From a virus: 30,564 bases of DNA. Each line of letters opens with the position of its first letter. The stretch's first letter is position 1. The position numbers and the translations under genes were made by a program. The DNA lies in the IMG/VR virus record IMGVR_UViG_3300025645_000303, positions 1 to 30,564 of that record. One strand, 5' to 3'. This document shows, piece by piece, positions 14,560 through 25,838 of the stretch. The notes under the pieces are model-generated. The model worked only from the letters and a program-made list of their open reading frames with translations. It was not told the DNA's origin and searched no databases.

Positions 14560-16914
14560 TTATCCGTCAGGATCGTCGTAGTTTCTTTCTAGCGGCGAAA
14601 CGAGCGAGATAGTAGCACCAGCAGTTGTAATCGTACCAGAAGCAACCACGTACTGTGCTTTTTCTAGACCGATAGCAATAACTGTGATCGGAGTTGGTGT
14701 AGACTGTGATCTGCCACCTGTTGTATCACCGTCATATGCGTAGTTGAATTCAAACTTCTGATCAGTTTGACTGAAGGCTGAACCAAATACTGGATTGTCT
14801 GCATCGTTTCTCACAAGAACTGCGTCTACCGTGCCAAAGTCTCCTGATGGAACACTTGTGTAGTAAGCATAGAACTGTGAAGACGAGTCTGTATCCAAGT
14901 TATCGTTGAAGTTGATTGTAACAAGAACTGTAAGCGGGAACAGAACCAGATTGTCTTCCCAATCATGGAACGTAATGCTGTTCTTATCAACTGCAGCAAT
15001 ATCAGCAGCATATACCGCAGATGGGAACACAATTGATTCAATTGTGAAGTTAGTATCTGCATATGTGTGTAGCTGAGAACCGATGAAGTAAACAAGCGGA
15101 TCAGAGATATTACCGTTACGTGATGTACCAGTGTCGATTGTACCTGTATCACGAAGAATATACTGAGCGTATTCGTAAGCAATCTCTTTAGTAGCCGCTG
15201 CTGTTGTACCAGCAGAGTTCAGATCGAAGATTGTTGAGAATGCTGAATATGTACCAGTAGCAATTTCTCTTTCACCATGCGCACCGAGTGCAAGCGATGA
15301 CCATAGTACCCAAGTTCCCGCATTAGCACCATTATCAGCCGCAATGCTTGTGTGACCGACGTTACCGTCTACGCCATCTAAGTAGTACCAGCGGTCCGCA
15401 CCATTTCCTACACTATCGCCAACATCAAGAACAACGTCACCGACTGCATATGTTACTGTTCCGACAGTATCATAATCACCACGAATTCTAACGTTACCAG
15501 ATCCAGTCGATGGATTCTGTAAGTAAGTAACACTCATATCAGAGACATACTGAAGTTGTACCGCTTCTGTACCACCGATGGTCTCAGTGCCGTTGAATAC
15601 ATTTGTGATTGTAAACGTATTAGCGTCTGTCACACCAGAAACTGTATAGTTACCTGCTGTGAAATCTGCTGTATTGGTGACGGTAATTGGAGCACCTTCA
15701 TACAGACCGTGATCAATAGCGGTAACAGTTGTAGTTGTACCGTTACCAGATAGTGCTGTGATTAGCAAGCCAGTAAATGCATTATCATCTGTAGTATTGA
15801 TGTTCAGGTCGTTTCCGTTAGTAACAGGGAAACGATACACAATGGTTGTCATTGTAGTAACACCGATGTCGCCTAGAGCAGCGTCTGCGTATGTTTTACC
15901 ACGTGTACGAACGTAGATAGAGAAGTAACCTGATCTATCAGTTGCTAGTCTTACTGTTCCGGAATCAACACCACTTGCTGTGAGTGTAGTTTCTTCAAAT
16001 GTAAGCGCATTCGCACCAACAGTTGCAACTGTTACTGTCACATCGTTAGTACCAGAAGCAGTACCCGAGAACGTGATAACATCGCCGACCTGGAAAACGC
16101 TTAGGTTTGTTGTAGTTGAAGCAATCGAACTTGTGCTATCAAAGTTAATATCGTTCGTGCCAGTAGCAGACATAAGAATTGGAGTAGCTTCGTTAACCTG
16201 TCCAGTAAATGTCGTATTAACAGTAGAAGCTGTAAATGCGTCGTCTTGTGTGTAGTAGGGTTGGTCTGTGTCGCCTAGTGTACCCAGAGTAATAATACCT
16301 GAGTATCTACGATTAGTAATACCAGTAGCACTTACTTCTGCCCAACCAGCAGTACGAATTTTCTTACGGGTATCATCAGCAATAGGCGCCCAACCGTTTT
16401 GAAATTCGAACTGTTCGTTCGTAATTGATAGCATTGGGAATGCATACTTTGTGATTGAAGGAACTTCTTTCCAACGCTCTTTGAAGAACGAGTAAAGTGC
16501 CTGACCAGTCACACCAGTACCAGCAACAGATAGATTACCTGCTTGATTTAGTGTGAATGTTGAATTGACAACATCTACTGTAATTTCTGGTGTGAAATAT
16601 ACGTCATTAGCAGCAACATCGTCTACAATTACTTGACCAGTACCAGCAGCGTTTTGTGCTCCTAGTGATGTAGCAATTGTAAATGTCGTACCTGTTACGT
16701 CAACGTCAGTCGCCGTAACTGTCGCACTTTGTGCAGCAACAGTAGCGTTATATCCAGCTGTGCTACAATTACTGATTACGACTTCGTCACCTACGCTAAT
16801 GCCGTGTGCTGCGGCTGTCGTAAACGTGGTGCTTGTTGAACCATTGTCGTTGATATTAGAAATCTGAATTAACAGATCATCTAAGTCAATGATATTAGGC
16901 TGAATTGATGCCAT
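14560..16914 (-). CDS. 784-aa beta-rich virion structural protein
   Basis: Composed of T, G, V, N and D-rich beta domains. Residues 35-82 (AAHGISVGDEVVISN...GTTFTIA) and 395-440 (IDHGLYEGAPITVTN...GNYTVSGVTDANTFTI) are two copies of the same 'HG..xG..V.I.N' module, resembling the small FCCH-type beta fold common in phage fibres; a related 'VGDVITFSGTASGTNDVTV' stretch sits at 276-294. Residues 140-192 (YSFFKERWKEVPSITKYAFPM...GWAPI...KIRTAGW) look like a conserved structural-protein block. It ends LERNYDDPDG, like the neighbouring 995-aa protein. AGGAG and a late promoter (16977-16970) precede it. A fibre or surface component is the likely role. Confidence 0.85.
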   Translation of the reverse strand: MASIQPNIIDLDDLLIQISNINDNGSTSTTFTTAAAHGISVGDEVVISNCSTAGYNATVAAQSATVTATDVDVTGTTFTIATSLGAQNAAGTGQVIVDDVAANDVYFTPEITVDVVNSTFTLNQAGNLSVAGTGVTGQALYSFFKERWKEVPSITKYAFPMLSITNEQFEFQNGWAPIADDTRKKIRTAGWAEVSATGITNRRYSGIITLGTLGDTDQPYYTQDDAFTASTVNTTFTGQVNEATPILMSATGTNDINFDSTSSIASTTTNLSVFQVGDVITFSGTASGTNDVTVTVATVGANALTFEETTLTASGVDSGTVRLATDRSGYFSIYVRTRGKTYADAALGDIGVTTMTTIVYRFPVTNGNDLNINTTDDNAFTGLLITALSGNGTTTTVTAIDHGLYEGAPITVTNTADFTAGNYTVSGVTDANTFTITNVFNGTETIGGTEAVQLQYVSDMSVTYLQNPSTGSGNVRIRGDYDTVGTVTYAVGDVVLDVGDSVGNGADRWYYLDGVDGNVGHTSIAADNGANAGTWVLWSSLALGAHGEREIATGTYSAFSTIFDLNSAGTTAAATKEIAYEYAQYILRDTGTIDTGTSRNGNISDPLVYFIGSQLHTYADTNFTIESIVFPSAVYAADIAAVDKNSITFHDWEDNLVLFPLTVLVTINFNDNLDTDSSSQFYAYYTSVPSGDFGTVDAVLVRNDADNPVFGSAFSQTDQKFEFNYAYDGDTTGGRSQSTPTPITVIAIGLEKAQYVVASGTITTAGATISLVSPLERNYDDPDG

Positions 16915-16969
16915 TTTTCTTTCTCCTAGTTTTTATTTTTATTGTTATGGAGTACAATACTTCTTATTC

Positions 16970-16977
16970 TATTTATA
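16970..16977 (-). promoter_or_regulatory. T4-type late promoter, 784-aa gene
   Basis: TATAAATA on the minus strand, 56 bases before the ATG, in the 70-base gap between the 995- and 784-aa genes. Confidence 0.87.
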
Positions 16978-16984
16978 AAAATCA

Positions 16985-19972
16985 CTAGTCGGGATCATTG
17001 TAGTTTCTATCAATCGTCTGAGTAACAGGAATGGATTGATCCGTAATTGACAAGTCAGGAAGACTCGACAATCTTATATGTTGATAGTTCAAATTCATAA
17101 TAACGACGAAAATCGGCACAGGAGTATTAGCAAAATCGTCAACAAAGTTGTAATTGAATCTGAAAGTATTGCTATCTGTAGTACCGCTTATAAAGACTTC
17201 TCCGACAGAAGCATTAATAGCTGTGCCTGATCCGCCTGTCATATCTTCAACACCTGCAATTTCTGCAAATGTGTTTGAATTGTAGAGTCTTACTTCAGTT
17301 CCGTCTTTCAGACCAGTAATCTGGAAGTCTGTTGTAAGAGGTGGTGTTCGTGTGGTTCCTGTATTATCAATAAGTTCAAATGTTGTTCCGACAACATTCG
17401 TCAAGAATACACCTTGAGTACCGAAGAAACGACCACCGGCAAATGTGCCGAATGGGGCTTGTTTTACATCTGTTGCAGTGAATGTAGTAAGCGCTTCATC
17501 AGCATTTCTATATTCAAAGCCATCATCTCCATCAACTGTGATGGAGAAATCTTCAGAAGTCGCATACTTTAGATATTCATATACTTGAGCAAGAGTATTA
17601 CCATTTCCATTGACTTCAACTCTGTAGTTGAAGAAGTCTGTGCCATTTAGTGATCTTGAAATTGTTCCAAAAGAACTAATCGTGACTCCATAAGCACCAA
17701 CTGTAGCAGAAGCAGTTTGATTGTTTGGATCAGAAAGTGTCGAAAGAGCAACAATGTTTTGACCAGCACCCGATAAGTCTGAGAAGAAGTGGTCGTATGT
17801 ATCACCATAGTCTCTTGCAAATAACCAAATAGCGCCATCTACTGCCGTTGCAGATTCGTCTGTAGACTGTATGAATGTACCGTCTTGAATCTTCACGAGA
17901 ACATCGATGTTTCCGTCAGGCCACCAAGTTGTAAGTTTAGTGTCTGCTAATTCTGTCCCTTGAACAATATAGATGCCGCCGCCACTTAAAGAACCAATTG
18001 TTCTAACGTTTGACCAAAGTAGTGAGTTAGCAGCATCAGCAAACGAACCGCCATACAAGAACTTATAATCATTATCTTTTGCGCCAAATGTGTAGCCATT
18101 GATAAAATTGTACTGTGTTCTTGTGACTGATTCAAGCGGTACTGTAAATTGCATAAATGCTGTAGCAGCAAATGTGTTCATCACAGATTCATATAGGTCT
18201 TGTGACGTGTCAATCGCACTATAAGCACTGAACGGAAGTGTTGGACCAGAAGTCATTGTGATAGTCTGAGCAGTTGTGTTGATAGTCCAAGTGTTGTTTA
18301 GTGTAGGAACGGCAACCTGTTGATCATCTGTAAGGAGAGTAACCAGCTGAGACACTGAACCAGTTGCTGTACCCAAAGTAGTTTGGAATGGCTCTTTGCC
18401 AAACTGTCTTACACGAAGAGTTGTGTTATTTGATCCACTATAGCTCTGTTGTAGTATATTACCACTTGCGTCTGTTGTACCATTAAAGATTGTAATGGCA
18501 CCATCATTCAACCAAACGAATGCACCAGAAACATTTACACCATCTTCATCTTTTACGTTTACGTCAATCGTTTTTGCTTGAACTTGAACTGTAATTTGAC
18601 CTGTGTAGCTTGCACTGCGTCTAATACTTGGTGTTGTGATACCAGAAGGAATTGTAATTACAATATCTTGAGAAGATGTTGCATTGATATAAAGAGTTTC
18701 GTTACCAGTCGATCCGGCGGTGAAATCAGTACCTTCAATACCGAGGGAACCAGTTGCGTAACCTGTAGTAGTGTGGTCCCACGTGTATGATGCAGGAACA
18801 GCAGTTAATTCAATAGCATGGTTCGAACCATCGCTCTGGAATGTACATGTTTGAACACCTGCTAAACTATTTGCAAGAAGACTTGATGCTGCGGTACTAC
18901 TGATAAAATCACAAGACGTGATAGGAGCACTTCCCTGTGTTACTTGTCCACATCTCAAGAATGCCGTTGTAGATACATCACAGTTTGTGCCAAAAGTAAA
19001 TATGTCCATGTCAGCGAATGTACAGCCTTCAATCATGACTGTAGCGCCGTCATTTACAATAAACTGACCTTTAGAATTATCAAATGCAAGAGTATCAATA
19101 TATCTTAGTTTATTGATTGTAATGTTTGTCAGAGAAATATCTGAGGCAGCATTATTTACTTCAATTACGTTGAAGTTAGTATAAACTTGTCTTGTATCAT
19201 CAATATTGATTGTTCTGTTTTGTGCAGAGAATAATAGCGATGATGCAGTGGTTCCTAATTCTAATTTGCCTTTAAATATGAATGATCCAACCGCTCTTTG
19301 AAATAAACCCCATCTATTGGTAGTAGTATCATTTGTATCAGCAATATCGTCAAATGTACCTGCAGGAGATCCACCTGTGTATTGGATAAGACCTCTGCCC
19401 CAACGAATAGCATCAACAACAAGTGACTGACCACGAGAAGGAGCAGAAGTAACGTTAGGTAGAAATCCGAAGTTGCTATATGTAGAGGCTGCCGGTGGGC
19501 CATCTGTAAATGATGCATCTCGCAAAGGATCGATTGCTACGTTTTGCCAACCACCATAAGGATAACGCCCGTAATCAGCGCCGCCAACAGCAAACCAATC
19601 GTGGTTAGTTGTACTTGAACCGATGCCTATAAAGAATCCTGATGCTGTTCCAGGGCTGTTTGATCCAGGAGCAGTTTGCCCTACAGTTTCATTATAGTCG
19701 TTGATAGCAGATGGGAAGAAGAATAGCCACCAAAAGAAGAATACATCATCCCCATCAACAAAAGCTGCTGGGTTAGTAGCTGAATAGTTAATGCCAGATG
19801 CAGCACCTGTTTTGTTAGAAGCAATCGCCTGAGAAACACAGTTTAGACCTTGAAGATACGCTTCTTCTTCAAGAGATGGAGAGGCACCAGCAGTGTAGCT
19901 TGATAATTCAGCCCAGTTTGTAGCGCTGTCTGTGTATAAGCTTGTAAGGTCTGTTGTGGGTGTATTAGCCAT
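16985..19972 (-). CDS. 995-aa virion structural protein with beta-helix-like and Ig-like parts
   Basis: The largest gene of the window. Residues 36-52 (EEAYLQGLNCVSQAIAS) open a domain seen in phage structural proteins; residues 78-86 are an aromatic run FFFWWLFFF. From about 240 to 430 short N/D/T-rich strands with spaced cysteines (IEGCTFADMDIF, FLRCGQVT, ITSCDFISST, VQTCTFQSD) suggest a right-handed beta-helix. Residues 467-540 (TIDVNVKDEDGVNVSGAFVWLNDG...) resemble a carboxypeptidase-regulatory or Ig-like domain. Near 860 comes APFGTFAGGRFFGTQGVF, a motif shared by phage structural proteins. The end is IDRNYNDPD. It overlaps the cysteine-cluster gene by eight bases. A fibre or tailspike-like component is likely; no enzymatic motif is seen. 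Confidence 0.85.
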   Translation of the reverse strand: MANTPTTDLTSLYTDSATNWAELSSYTAGASPSLEEEAYLQGLNCVSQAIASNKTGAASGINYSATNPAAFVDGDDVFFFWWLFFFPSAINDYNETVGQTAPGSNSPGTASGFFIGIGSSTTNHDWFAVGGADYGRYPYGGWQNVAIDPLRDASFTDGPPAASTYSNFGFLPNVTSAPSRGQSLVVDAIRWGRGLIQYTGGSPAGTFDDIADTNDTTTNRWGLFQRAVGSFIFKGKLELGTTASSLLFSAQNRTINIDDTRQVYTNFNVIEVNNAASDISLTNITINKLRYIDTLAFDNSKGQFIVNDGATVMIEGCTFADMDIFTFGTNCDVSTTAFLRCGQVTQGSAPITSCDFISSTAASSLLANSLAGVQTCTFQSDGSNHAIELTAVPASYTWDHTTTGYATGSLGIEGTDFTAGSTGNETLYINATSSQDIVITIPSGITTPSIRRSASYTGQITVQVQAKTIDVNVKDEDGVNVSGAFVWLNDGAITIFNGTTDASGNILQQSYSGSNNTTLRVRQFGKEPFQTTLGTATGSVSQLVTLLTDDQQVAVPTLNNTWTINTTAQTITMTSGPTLPFSAYSAIDTSQDLYESVMNTFAATAFMQFTVPLESVTRTQYNFINGYTFGAKDNDYKFLYGGSFADAANSLLWSNVRTIGSLSGGGIYIVQGTELADTKLTTWWPDGNIDVLVKIQDGTFIQSTDESATAVDGAIWLFARDYGDTYDHFFSDLSGAGQNIVALSTLSDPNNQTASATVGAYGVTISSFGTISRSLNGTDFFNYRVEVNGNGNTLAQVYEYLKYATSEDFSITVDGDDGFEYRNADEALTTFTATDVKQAPFGTFAGGRFFGTQGVFLTNVVGTTFELIDNTGTTRTPPLTTDFQITGLKDGTEVRLYNSNTFAEIAGVEDMTGGSGTAINASVGEVFISGTTDSNTFRFNYNFVDDFANTPVPIFVVIMNLNYQHIRLSSLPDLSITDQSIPVTQTIDRNYNDPD

Positions 19973-20435
19973 CTGCTATCTTTCTATACTTTGCAAACTT
20001 GACCATAACATCTCTACGCTCTTTTTCGGCGTTTTCAAAAACTTTGACTTCATTAGTGTCGTATTTAGTAAGCACTACAGAATATCCTTGTTTATTGAAA
20101 CTCTTTATCTGACCAATGCCAGCAGAGGTTATTTGTCTATTAGGTCTAATTGTTCCCACTACTAATTCATCATCTAGTTTTTCAAATATCACTCCACAGT
20201 TATCGGGTCGTAATTCAATAGGCGCATTTTCATGTTGTGTATAAGCACATTGAAAAGTTCTACAAATCAAAGGGCGCATTTCGTGTATTTTACACCCTAC
20301 ATTCTTTTCACAGTGATTGCACAAATCTCCAGCAGGAGAATAAATCTCTATCTGTTCAATCACATCATCTTGTAAAGGTTTGCGCGAATCAATTTTCAAT
20401 AATTCACAGCATTCGGTGCATTCACCACATTCCAT
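19965..20435 (-). CDS. CxxCxxCC cysteine-cluster protein (YkgJ-like)
   Basis: A 156-aa protein opening with MECGECTECC (C3, C6, C9, C10), then LCNHC, GCKIHEMRPLICRTFQCAY and a late cysteine in PDNCGV. This is the CxxCxxCC pattern of the YkgJ/UPF0153 family, thought to bind zinc or an iron cluster; no reaction is established. An in-frame TTG at 20444 would overlap the collagen-like gene stop, but the ATG at 20435 is preferred; neither has a strong ribosome site, suggesting coupling to the collagen-like gene. The stop overlaps the next gene by eight bases. Sitting inside a block of structural genes is unusual for a cytosolic metal-binding protein and suggests a maturation or modification role for a neighbour. 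Confidence 0.85.
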   Translation of the reverse strand: MECGECTECCELLKIDSRKPLQDDVIEQIEIYSPAGDLCNHCEKNVGCKIHEMRPLICRTFQCAYTQHENAPIELRPDNCGVIFEKLDDELVVGTIRPNRQITSAGIGQIKSFNKQGYSVVLTKYDTNEVKVFENAEKERRDVMVKFAKYRKIADG

Positions 20436-20440
20436 ATCAA

Positions 20441-21644
<1,204 letters not shown>

Positions 21645-21652
<8 letters not shown>

Positions 21653-23360
21653 TATCATCCTCTACGTCATCTGTTACAAGTCTATTTATAGTTTCTGAGA
21701 AAGATTCGATTAGCTTTCTGTCTTCATCTGACAAGGTGCGCTCCTCTTCAATCTCCACTGGATATTCTTGTATCACTTTATCGCTTGTCTTAACTTCATT
21801 GTACATATCTTCTTCATCTTCAGAAGGTTCTTCTTCAGATTCCTTTTCAATCTCGTCTTTCATATCTTCAATTTCATCATCTGTCATCTGAAGAATGTTT
21901 TTACGAACCCATTTTTTCGAATAATATGTACCAGTGTACTCTTCAACATCTCTTAATATCTGCAATCTGTTTTGCAATATTTCAGCTTGCTTCAACTCTT
22001 CGAAATGATTATCGAGCATAAAGTCGTATCGAATTGTATTTTGAATTTTATCCCAATCCTCTGGAGTGATAATACCCTTGAGAATGAGTTGCTTTTCAAG
22101 TATTTTGTCAAAAAGAATAGAAAATCTTGCTCTAAGTCTGCGAATGAATTTAGAAAACTTTACTTCGTCTCTACTGATCTCTGATGAACGACCAAGTGCA
22201 AATCCTGTGTCTTGCTCAAGTCTTGATACGGGAACATTCAATGCTTTGTAAAGTCTTTTCTGGAAATACATGATGTCTTCCATTTCACCTAGATTTTGAC
22301 CACCTGGCAGCGTAGTAATCTCAGTACCTTTGCCACCTTCGCGTCTTGGCAACCAGAAGTCGTCTGTCATTGACATATGTTTACGATCATCACGAACTTC
22401 TCCGCTGTTCGCATCATATACAAGACGATTCTTGTGCTTCGTCATCATGTCACGTAGATATTGCTCAGCTTTCGCTTTAGGTAAGTTACCAACGTCAATA
22501 TAAAATACACGGCGCTCTGGTGCTCTTGATATGCGATACACAACAGACGCATCTTCCATCATGCGAAGTTGATTTAGTGGTTTGATTGCTTTGTGTAAGT
22601 GTGATAGAACAACAGTATTCTTCTCGTTTAGTAAGCCGGAGCTACAGTTTACGATAGAGTCAACGGAAATTCTAAGACCACTAATACCACCTTGAAAGTC
22701 TGCGACAGTTGTTGACGTTTTACTCTTGCTATCGTTTAGGAATCCATTTTCAACGTATATGTAGTATTCATTTTTGATTCTATTAACATATGATGTGTTT
22801 GGACCTTCGCCGATCTTTACCTTTTCATACTCACGAATTTTTCTGATTTTTCTTGGATCAACATATCTCAACTCGCGCACTCCGTCGCGAGGATTTTTTT
22901 CATCGATTACCACATGATAGTTCAATCTACCATCGACATACCATTTTTGAAAAATGTCATAACCATAGTTTGAGAAGTCGAGCATTCTTAGAATGTTGTC
23001 GAACTCGTCTCGTATTTTCTTTTTTGTACCGTCTGATATGTTAGGAATATCGTCGGTAACACACGTCACAGGCGCTTCATCATATGTGATATTGATTGCT
23101 TCATTCACAACATCATCGACTGCCATTTGAACTTCTGGTTGTTGTAGCATGTCGCGATATTTTTGAACAATCTCTGCTTCTGATTTTGCAACGCCGTCCA
23201 AATCTATGATGCTACTCATCGTACCACCAGAGCCTGGTACGTTTGTTGTTACAGACACAGATCCATCGCCTTCGTTTGGTTGAACAAACGAAACGACTTT
23301 ATTCTTATTTAATTCATCTTCTTTGCGCTTTATCTCAAAACCAAATAGCTGCAATGCCAT
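21645..23360 (-). CDS. 20: gp20-like portal protein
   Basis: The dodecameric portal ring at the head vertex that starts prohead assembly and through which DNA is packaged. The 571-aa product (T4 524 aa) has gp20 hallmarks: KYRDMLQQPEVQMAVDDVVNEAI near the N-terminus, YVDGRLNYHVVIDEKNPRDGVRELRYVDPRKIRKIRE, APERRVFYIDVGNLPKAKAEQYLRDMM, DDFWLPRREGGKGTEITTLPGGQNLGE and LNVPVSRLEQDTGFALGRSSEISRDEVKF. The C-terminus is strongly acidic. AAAGGA precedes the ATG. A hairpin separates it from gene 19; its 3' end contains the promoter and start of the collagen-like gene. Confidence 0.97.
21683..21690 (-). promoter_or_regulatory. T4-type late promoter, collagen-like gene
   Basis: TATAAATA on the minus strand inside the last codons of gene 20, 30 bases before the collagen-like ATG at 21652, the same spacing as at other late genes here, so probably functional. 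Confidence 0.8.
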
Positions 23361-23384
23361 GTACCATAATCCTTTAAAGTTGAT

Positions 23385-23412
23385 AGAAGGGGCAACTTTA
23401 ATCGCCCCTTCT
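23385..23412 (-). terminator. stem-loop between genes 19 and 20
   Basis: AGAAGGGGC (23385-23393) and GCCCCTTCT (23404-23412) form a perfect nine-base-pair, GC-rich stem with a ten-base loop, ten bases after the gene 19 stop. The following minus-strand sequence ATCAACTTTAAAGG has no real U run, so it may attenuate transcription or protect the gene 18-19 mRNA end instead of terminating fully. Confidence 0.55.
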
Positions 23413-23421
23413 TATATAGCA

Positions 23422-23976
23422 TTACTCTTGAGTTGCCGCTCCGCCTGTGATTCCACCAGATACGTTCCAATAGTCGTATTGGAATGTAACAGTGAATTCT
23501 TCAATAGCGTCAACAGTTTCCCAAGACATTTCAATTGGTGCAACATTAGTCGGGAACAGTCCTACAAAGGAATATTCGCGAAGGGCTACGCCAGTTTTGG
23601 AATACTGAGTAATTTGAGCCTGCGATTTATATTGCAACGGAGAAGCGTTGCCTAGATTGCGAATGTTACCCTCATGTGAGTTTATAGATGCCATCCATTC
23701 TTCCATCGCATTGCGAATGAGAAAGTCTTCATCGTTGATAACTGTGACAGTCCACTCTTCGAATGTTCTATCACCAGCAATTTTAATTTTACGCCCGAAG
23801 TATGGAACCTCGATCATACCAAGCGTTGAGCCTGGAAGTTGAGCAGCTTTCACCATGAATGGTGTCTTTAGATCGCCTGCACCGTTTACAGGGTTCTGAA
23901 TTTGAACCTGAAAAAGTGATGCCTTAGCGCCTCCAAGAGTTAGCTGGCTCTTGATTTCGTTTACATTGAAAGCCAT
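23422..23976 (-). CDS. 19: gp19-like tail tube protein
   Basis: Hexamers of this protein stack to form the inner tail tube. The 184-aa product (T4 163 aa) has the tube signature: FQVQIQNPVNGAGDLKTPFMVKAAQLPGSTLGMIEVPYFGRKIKIAGDRTFEEWTVTVINDEDF, then AMEEWMASINSHEG and EMSWETVDAIEEFTVTFQYDYW. AAGGAG lies before the ATG. It follows the sheath gene by 22 bases without its own late promoter, so it is probably on the gene 18 transcript, which ends at the stem-loop 23385-23412. Confidence 0.96.
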   Translation of the reverse strand: MAFNVNEIKSQLTLGGAKASLFQVQIQNPVNGAGDLKTPFMVKAAQLPGSTLGMIEVPYFGRKIKIAGDRTFEEWTVTVINDEDFLIRNAMEEWMASINSHEGNIRNLGNASPLQYKSQAQITQYSKTGVALREYSFVGLFPTNVAPIEMSWETVDAIEEFTVTFQYDYWNVSGGITGGAATQE

Positions 23977-23998
23977 TGTTGTAACTCCTTACCTTTAA

Positions 23999-25765
23999 TT
24001 AGAATTGACCTACGATTTCTTCGAATTCTACACCAGTTCTAACAGCAACGAAGTTCAACTGAATGAAGTTGATAGCTCGTGCTGGTTTGATGTAGATATC
24101 ACCCGTGAAACGATTTGCGTCAATAACTTCTGGTGTGTTATTTGTTTCATCGCAAACAACTTTGAAGTCGAAGATACCACGGCGACCTTGAACATCACGA
24201 AGAAACGGTTCAACAAGATTCTTGAATTGTGATCTTGTAAATTCATCGTTGAATTCAAATAGTGTCGATTTTGATGCTCTTGAAATTGCTTTTTCGAGCA
24301 CGATGAATAGACGACGAACGTTGATACGATCAAATGCGCTAGGTGTTCCTAGAAGCGTTTTATCTCCAAACAATACAGTACCTTGACCTGGCTGTGTGAT
24401 AACTGGGTTTACACCAGCACTGTATAGTGCATCACGCTGCGCTTTATTTGGATTAAATTTCAGCTTGACAACATTTTTTACGTTACCTCTATTGTAACCT
24501 GCTGGTGAGAACCATGGGTCACGAAGTTCGTCAGTTCTTGCACAAAGACCTGCAATATCGCCATTTAGAGGAATCCAGCGATACACGTCACCGTACTTGT
24601 CGTACTGATACTTATATCCAGAGTCCATGAACGCATATGAACTACTTGGTAGAGTATTTCTAAATGCTACGATATCAGCAGAAGTATCGTCTGTCAATGC
24701 TGGTGATACGAAAACGACACAATCTTTTCTATATTCGACGATGTTATCGATGATGTATGCAGATACTGTTGCATTAGCACGACCAGTCATTATCAATGAA
24801 ACATCGATATCGTCAGCATTCTTAAACAAGTCAAAGCTTGCTGCAAGCGCTGAATTCAATGAACCAGATTCGTCAGTACCGTCAACAGCGTTGATTAATC
24901 TAGAATATGTTCTAAATGGTGTAGTACCGGTCGTTCTGATATAGTTTGAATTCTGTTCAACAAAGTCTACATAGTAGTTCGAAGATCCATCGAATCTTTT
25001 CGCGCCTGGTGTAGTCGATATGTTATCGAAAGCTTCAAGAACTGTTCCTGCAACTCCAGTGAATTCGCCACCAGCATCGACTACAACAACGTGAATGTTG
25101 TTTTCGCTTGTAGGAGCAGAACCGATTACAGTTGCACCACGCCAAATTCTATTTACTGTGTAAGTTGAGCTTGGTGTTGCTGAGCCTACGCTATTTAGAC
25201 CTGTGTATCTTGTTGTGAACGAAATATCGTCACCTTCGATTTCAGAAATTTCAAGTCGTGTACCATCTTCTAATTCGATGATATCACCTTGAGCTACACC
25301 GGGTTCACCCGCACCTGAGTCGAAAGATGCTTTCGTTCTACTTACTGTGATGTCAAGAAAGAATTCGTTGATGTCAACAGAAGTTGAATATTCGTCAGCA
25401 GCACCTGTTGTTACTAGAACTTCAAGTGAGTTGCCCAATGCACCTACATGCTTTGCTTCAAAAGCTGCGCCTGCAAGAGTTGCTCTTGTTGCACTGTTGT
25501 CTGTGCGAACTACAAACAATGAATTACTATATGCTAGAAAGTTTGCTGCAGTGAAAAAGGACTCTGCGTTTGTCCATGTTGTGTTTGCGTAAGGTTTACC
25601 AAAACGCGATACTAGTGTATTCTCTGAATCGATAAGAATAGGTTCATCAACTGGTCCCCAACGAAACACACCTGCAAAAGCACCTGTAGAGGTTGCAACT
25701 GCGGGTACGACTGTCGTTAGGTCAATCTCAGAAACATTTACACCTGGGCTTACTTGGAATGCCAT
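23999..25765 (-). CDS. 18: gp18-like contractile tail sheath protein
   Basis: The sheath subunit that contracts to drive the tube through the host envelope. The 588-aa product (T4 659 aa) begins MAFQVSPGVNVSEIDLTTVVPAVATSTGAFAG, the conserved sheath start, and ends with the C-terminal domain TLFEFNDEFTRSQFKNLVEPFLRDVQGRRGIFDFKVVCDETNNTPEVIDANRFTGDIYIKPARAINFIQLNFVAV typical of phage sheaths. The ATG at 25765 has GGAG eight bases upstream; an ATG two codons earlier is too close to it. A late promoter lies at 25822-25815. The variable middle is exposed in known sheaths. Confidence 0.97.
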   Translation of the reverse strand: MAFQVSPGVNVSEIDLTTVVPAVATSTGAFAGVFRWGPVDEPILIDSENTLVSRFGKPYANTTWTNAESFFTAANFLAYSNSLFVVRTDNSATRATLAGAAFEAKHVGALGNSLEVLVTTGAADEYSTSVDINEFFLDITVSRTKASFDSGAGEPGVAQGDIIELEDGTRLEISEIEGDDISFTTRYTGLNSVGSATPSSTYTVNRIWRGATVIGSAPTSENNIHVVVVDAGGEFTGVAGTVLEAFDNISTTPGAKRFDGSSNYYVDFVEQNSNYIRTTGTTPFRTYSRLINAVDGTDESGSLNSALAASFDLFKNADDIDVSLIMTGRANATVSAYIIDNIVEYRKDCVVFVSPALTDDTSADIVAFRNTLPSSSYAFMDSGYKYQYDKYGDVYRWIPLNGDIAGLCARTDELRDPWFSPAGYNRGNVKNVVKLKFNPNKAQRDALYSAGVNPVITQPGQGTVLFGDKTLLGTPSAFDRINVRRLFIVLEKAISRASKSTLFEFNDEFTRSQFKNLVEPFLRDVQGRRGIFDFKVVCDETNNTPEVIDANRFTGDIYIKPARAINFIQLNFVAVRTGVEFEEIVGQF

Positions 25766-25814
25766 GTTCATTTCTCCTTTTATGATTTATAGCCGTCTTA
25801 ACTATTTCTATGTT

Positions 25815-25822
25815 TATTTATA
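25815..25822 (-). promoter_or_regulatory. T4-type late promoter, genes 18-19
   Basis: TATAAATA on the minus strand, 50 bases before the gene 18 start, in the gap after gene 17. Confidence 0.88.
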
Positions 25823-25838
25823 AAAATATGACATTGCA

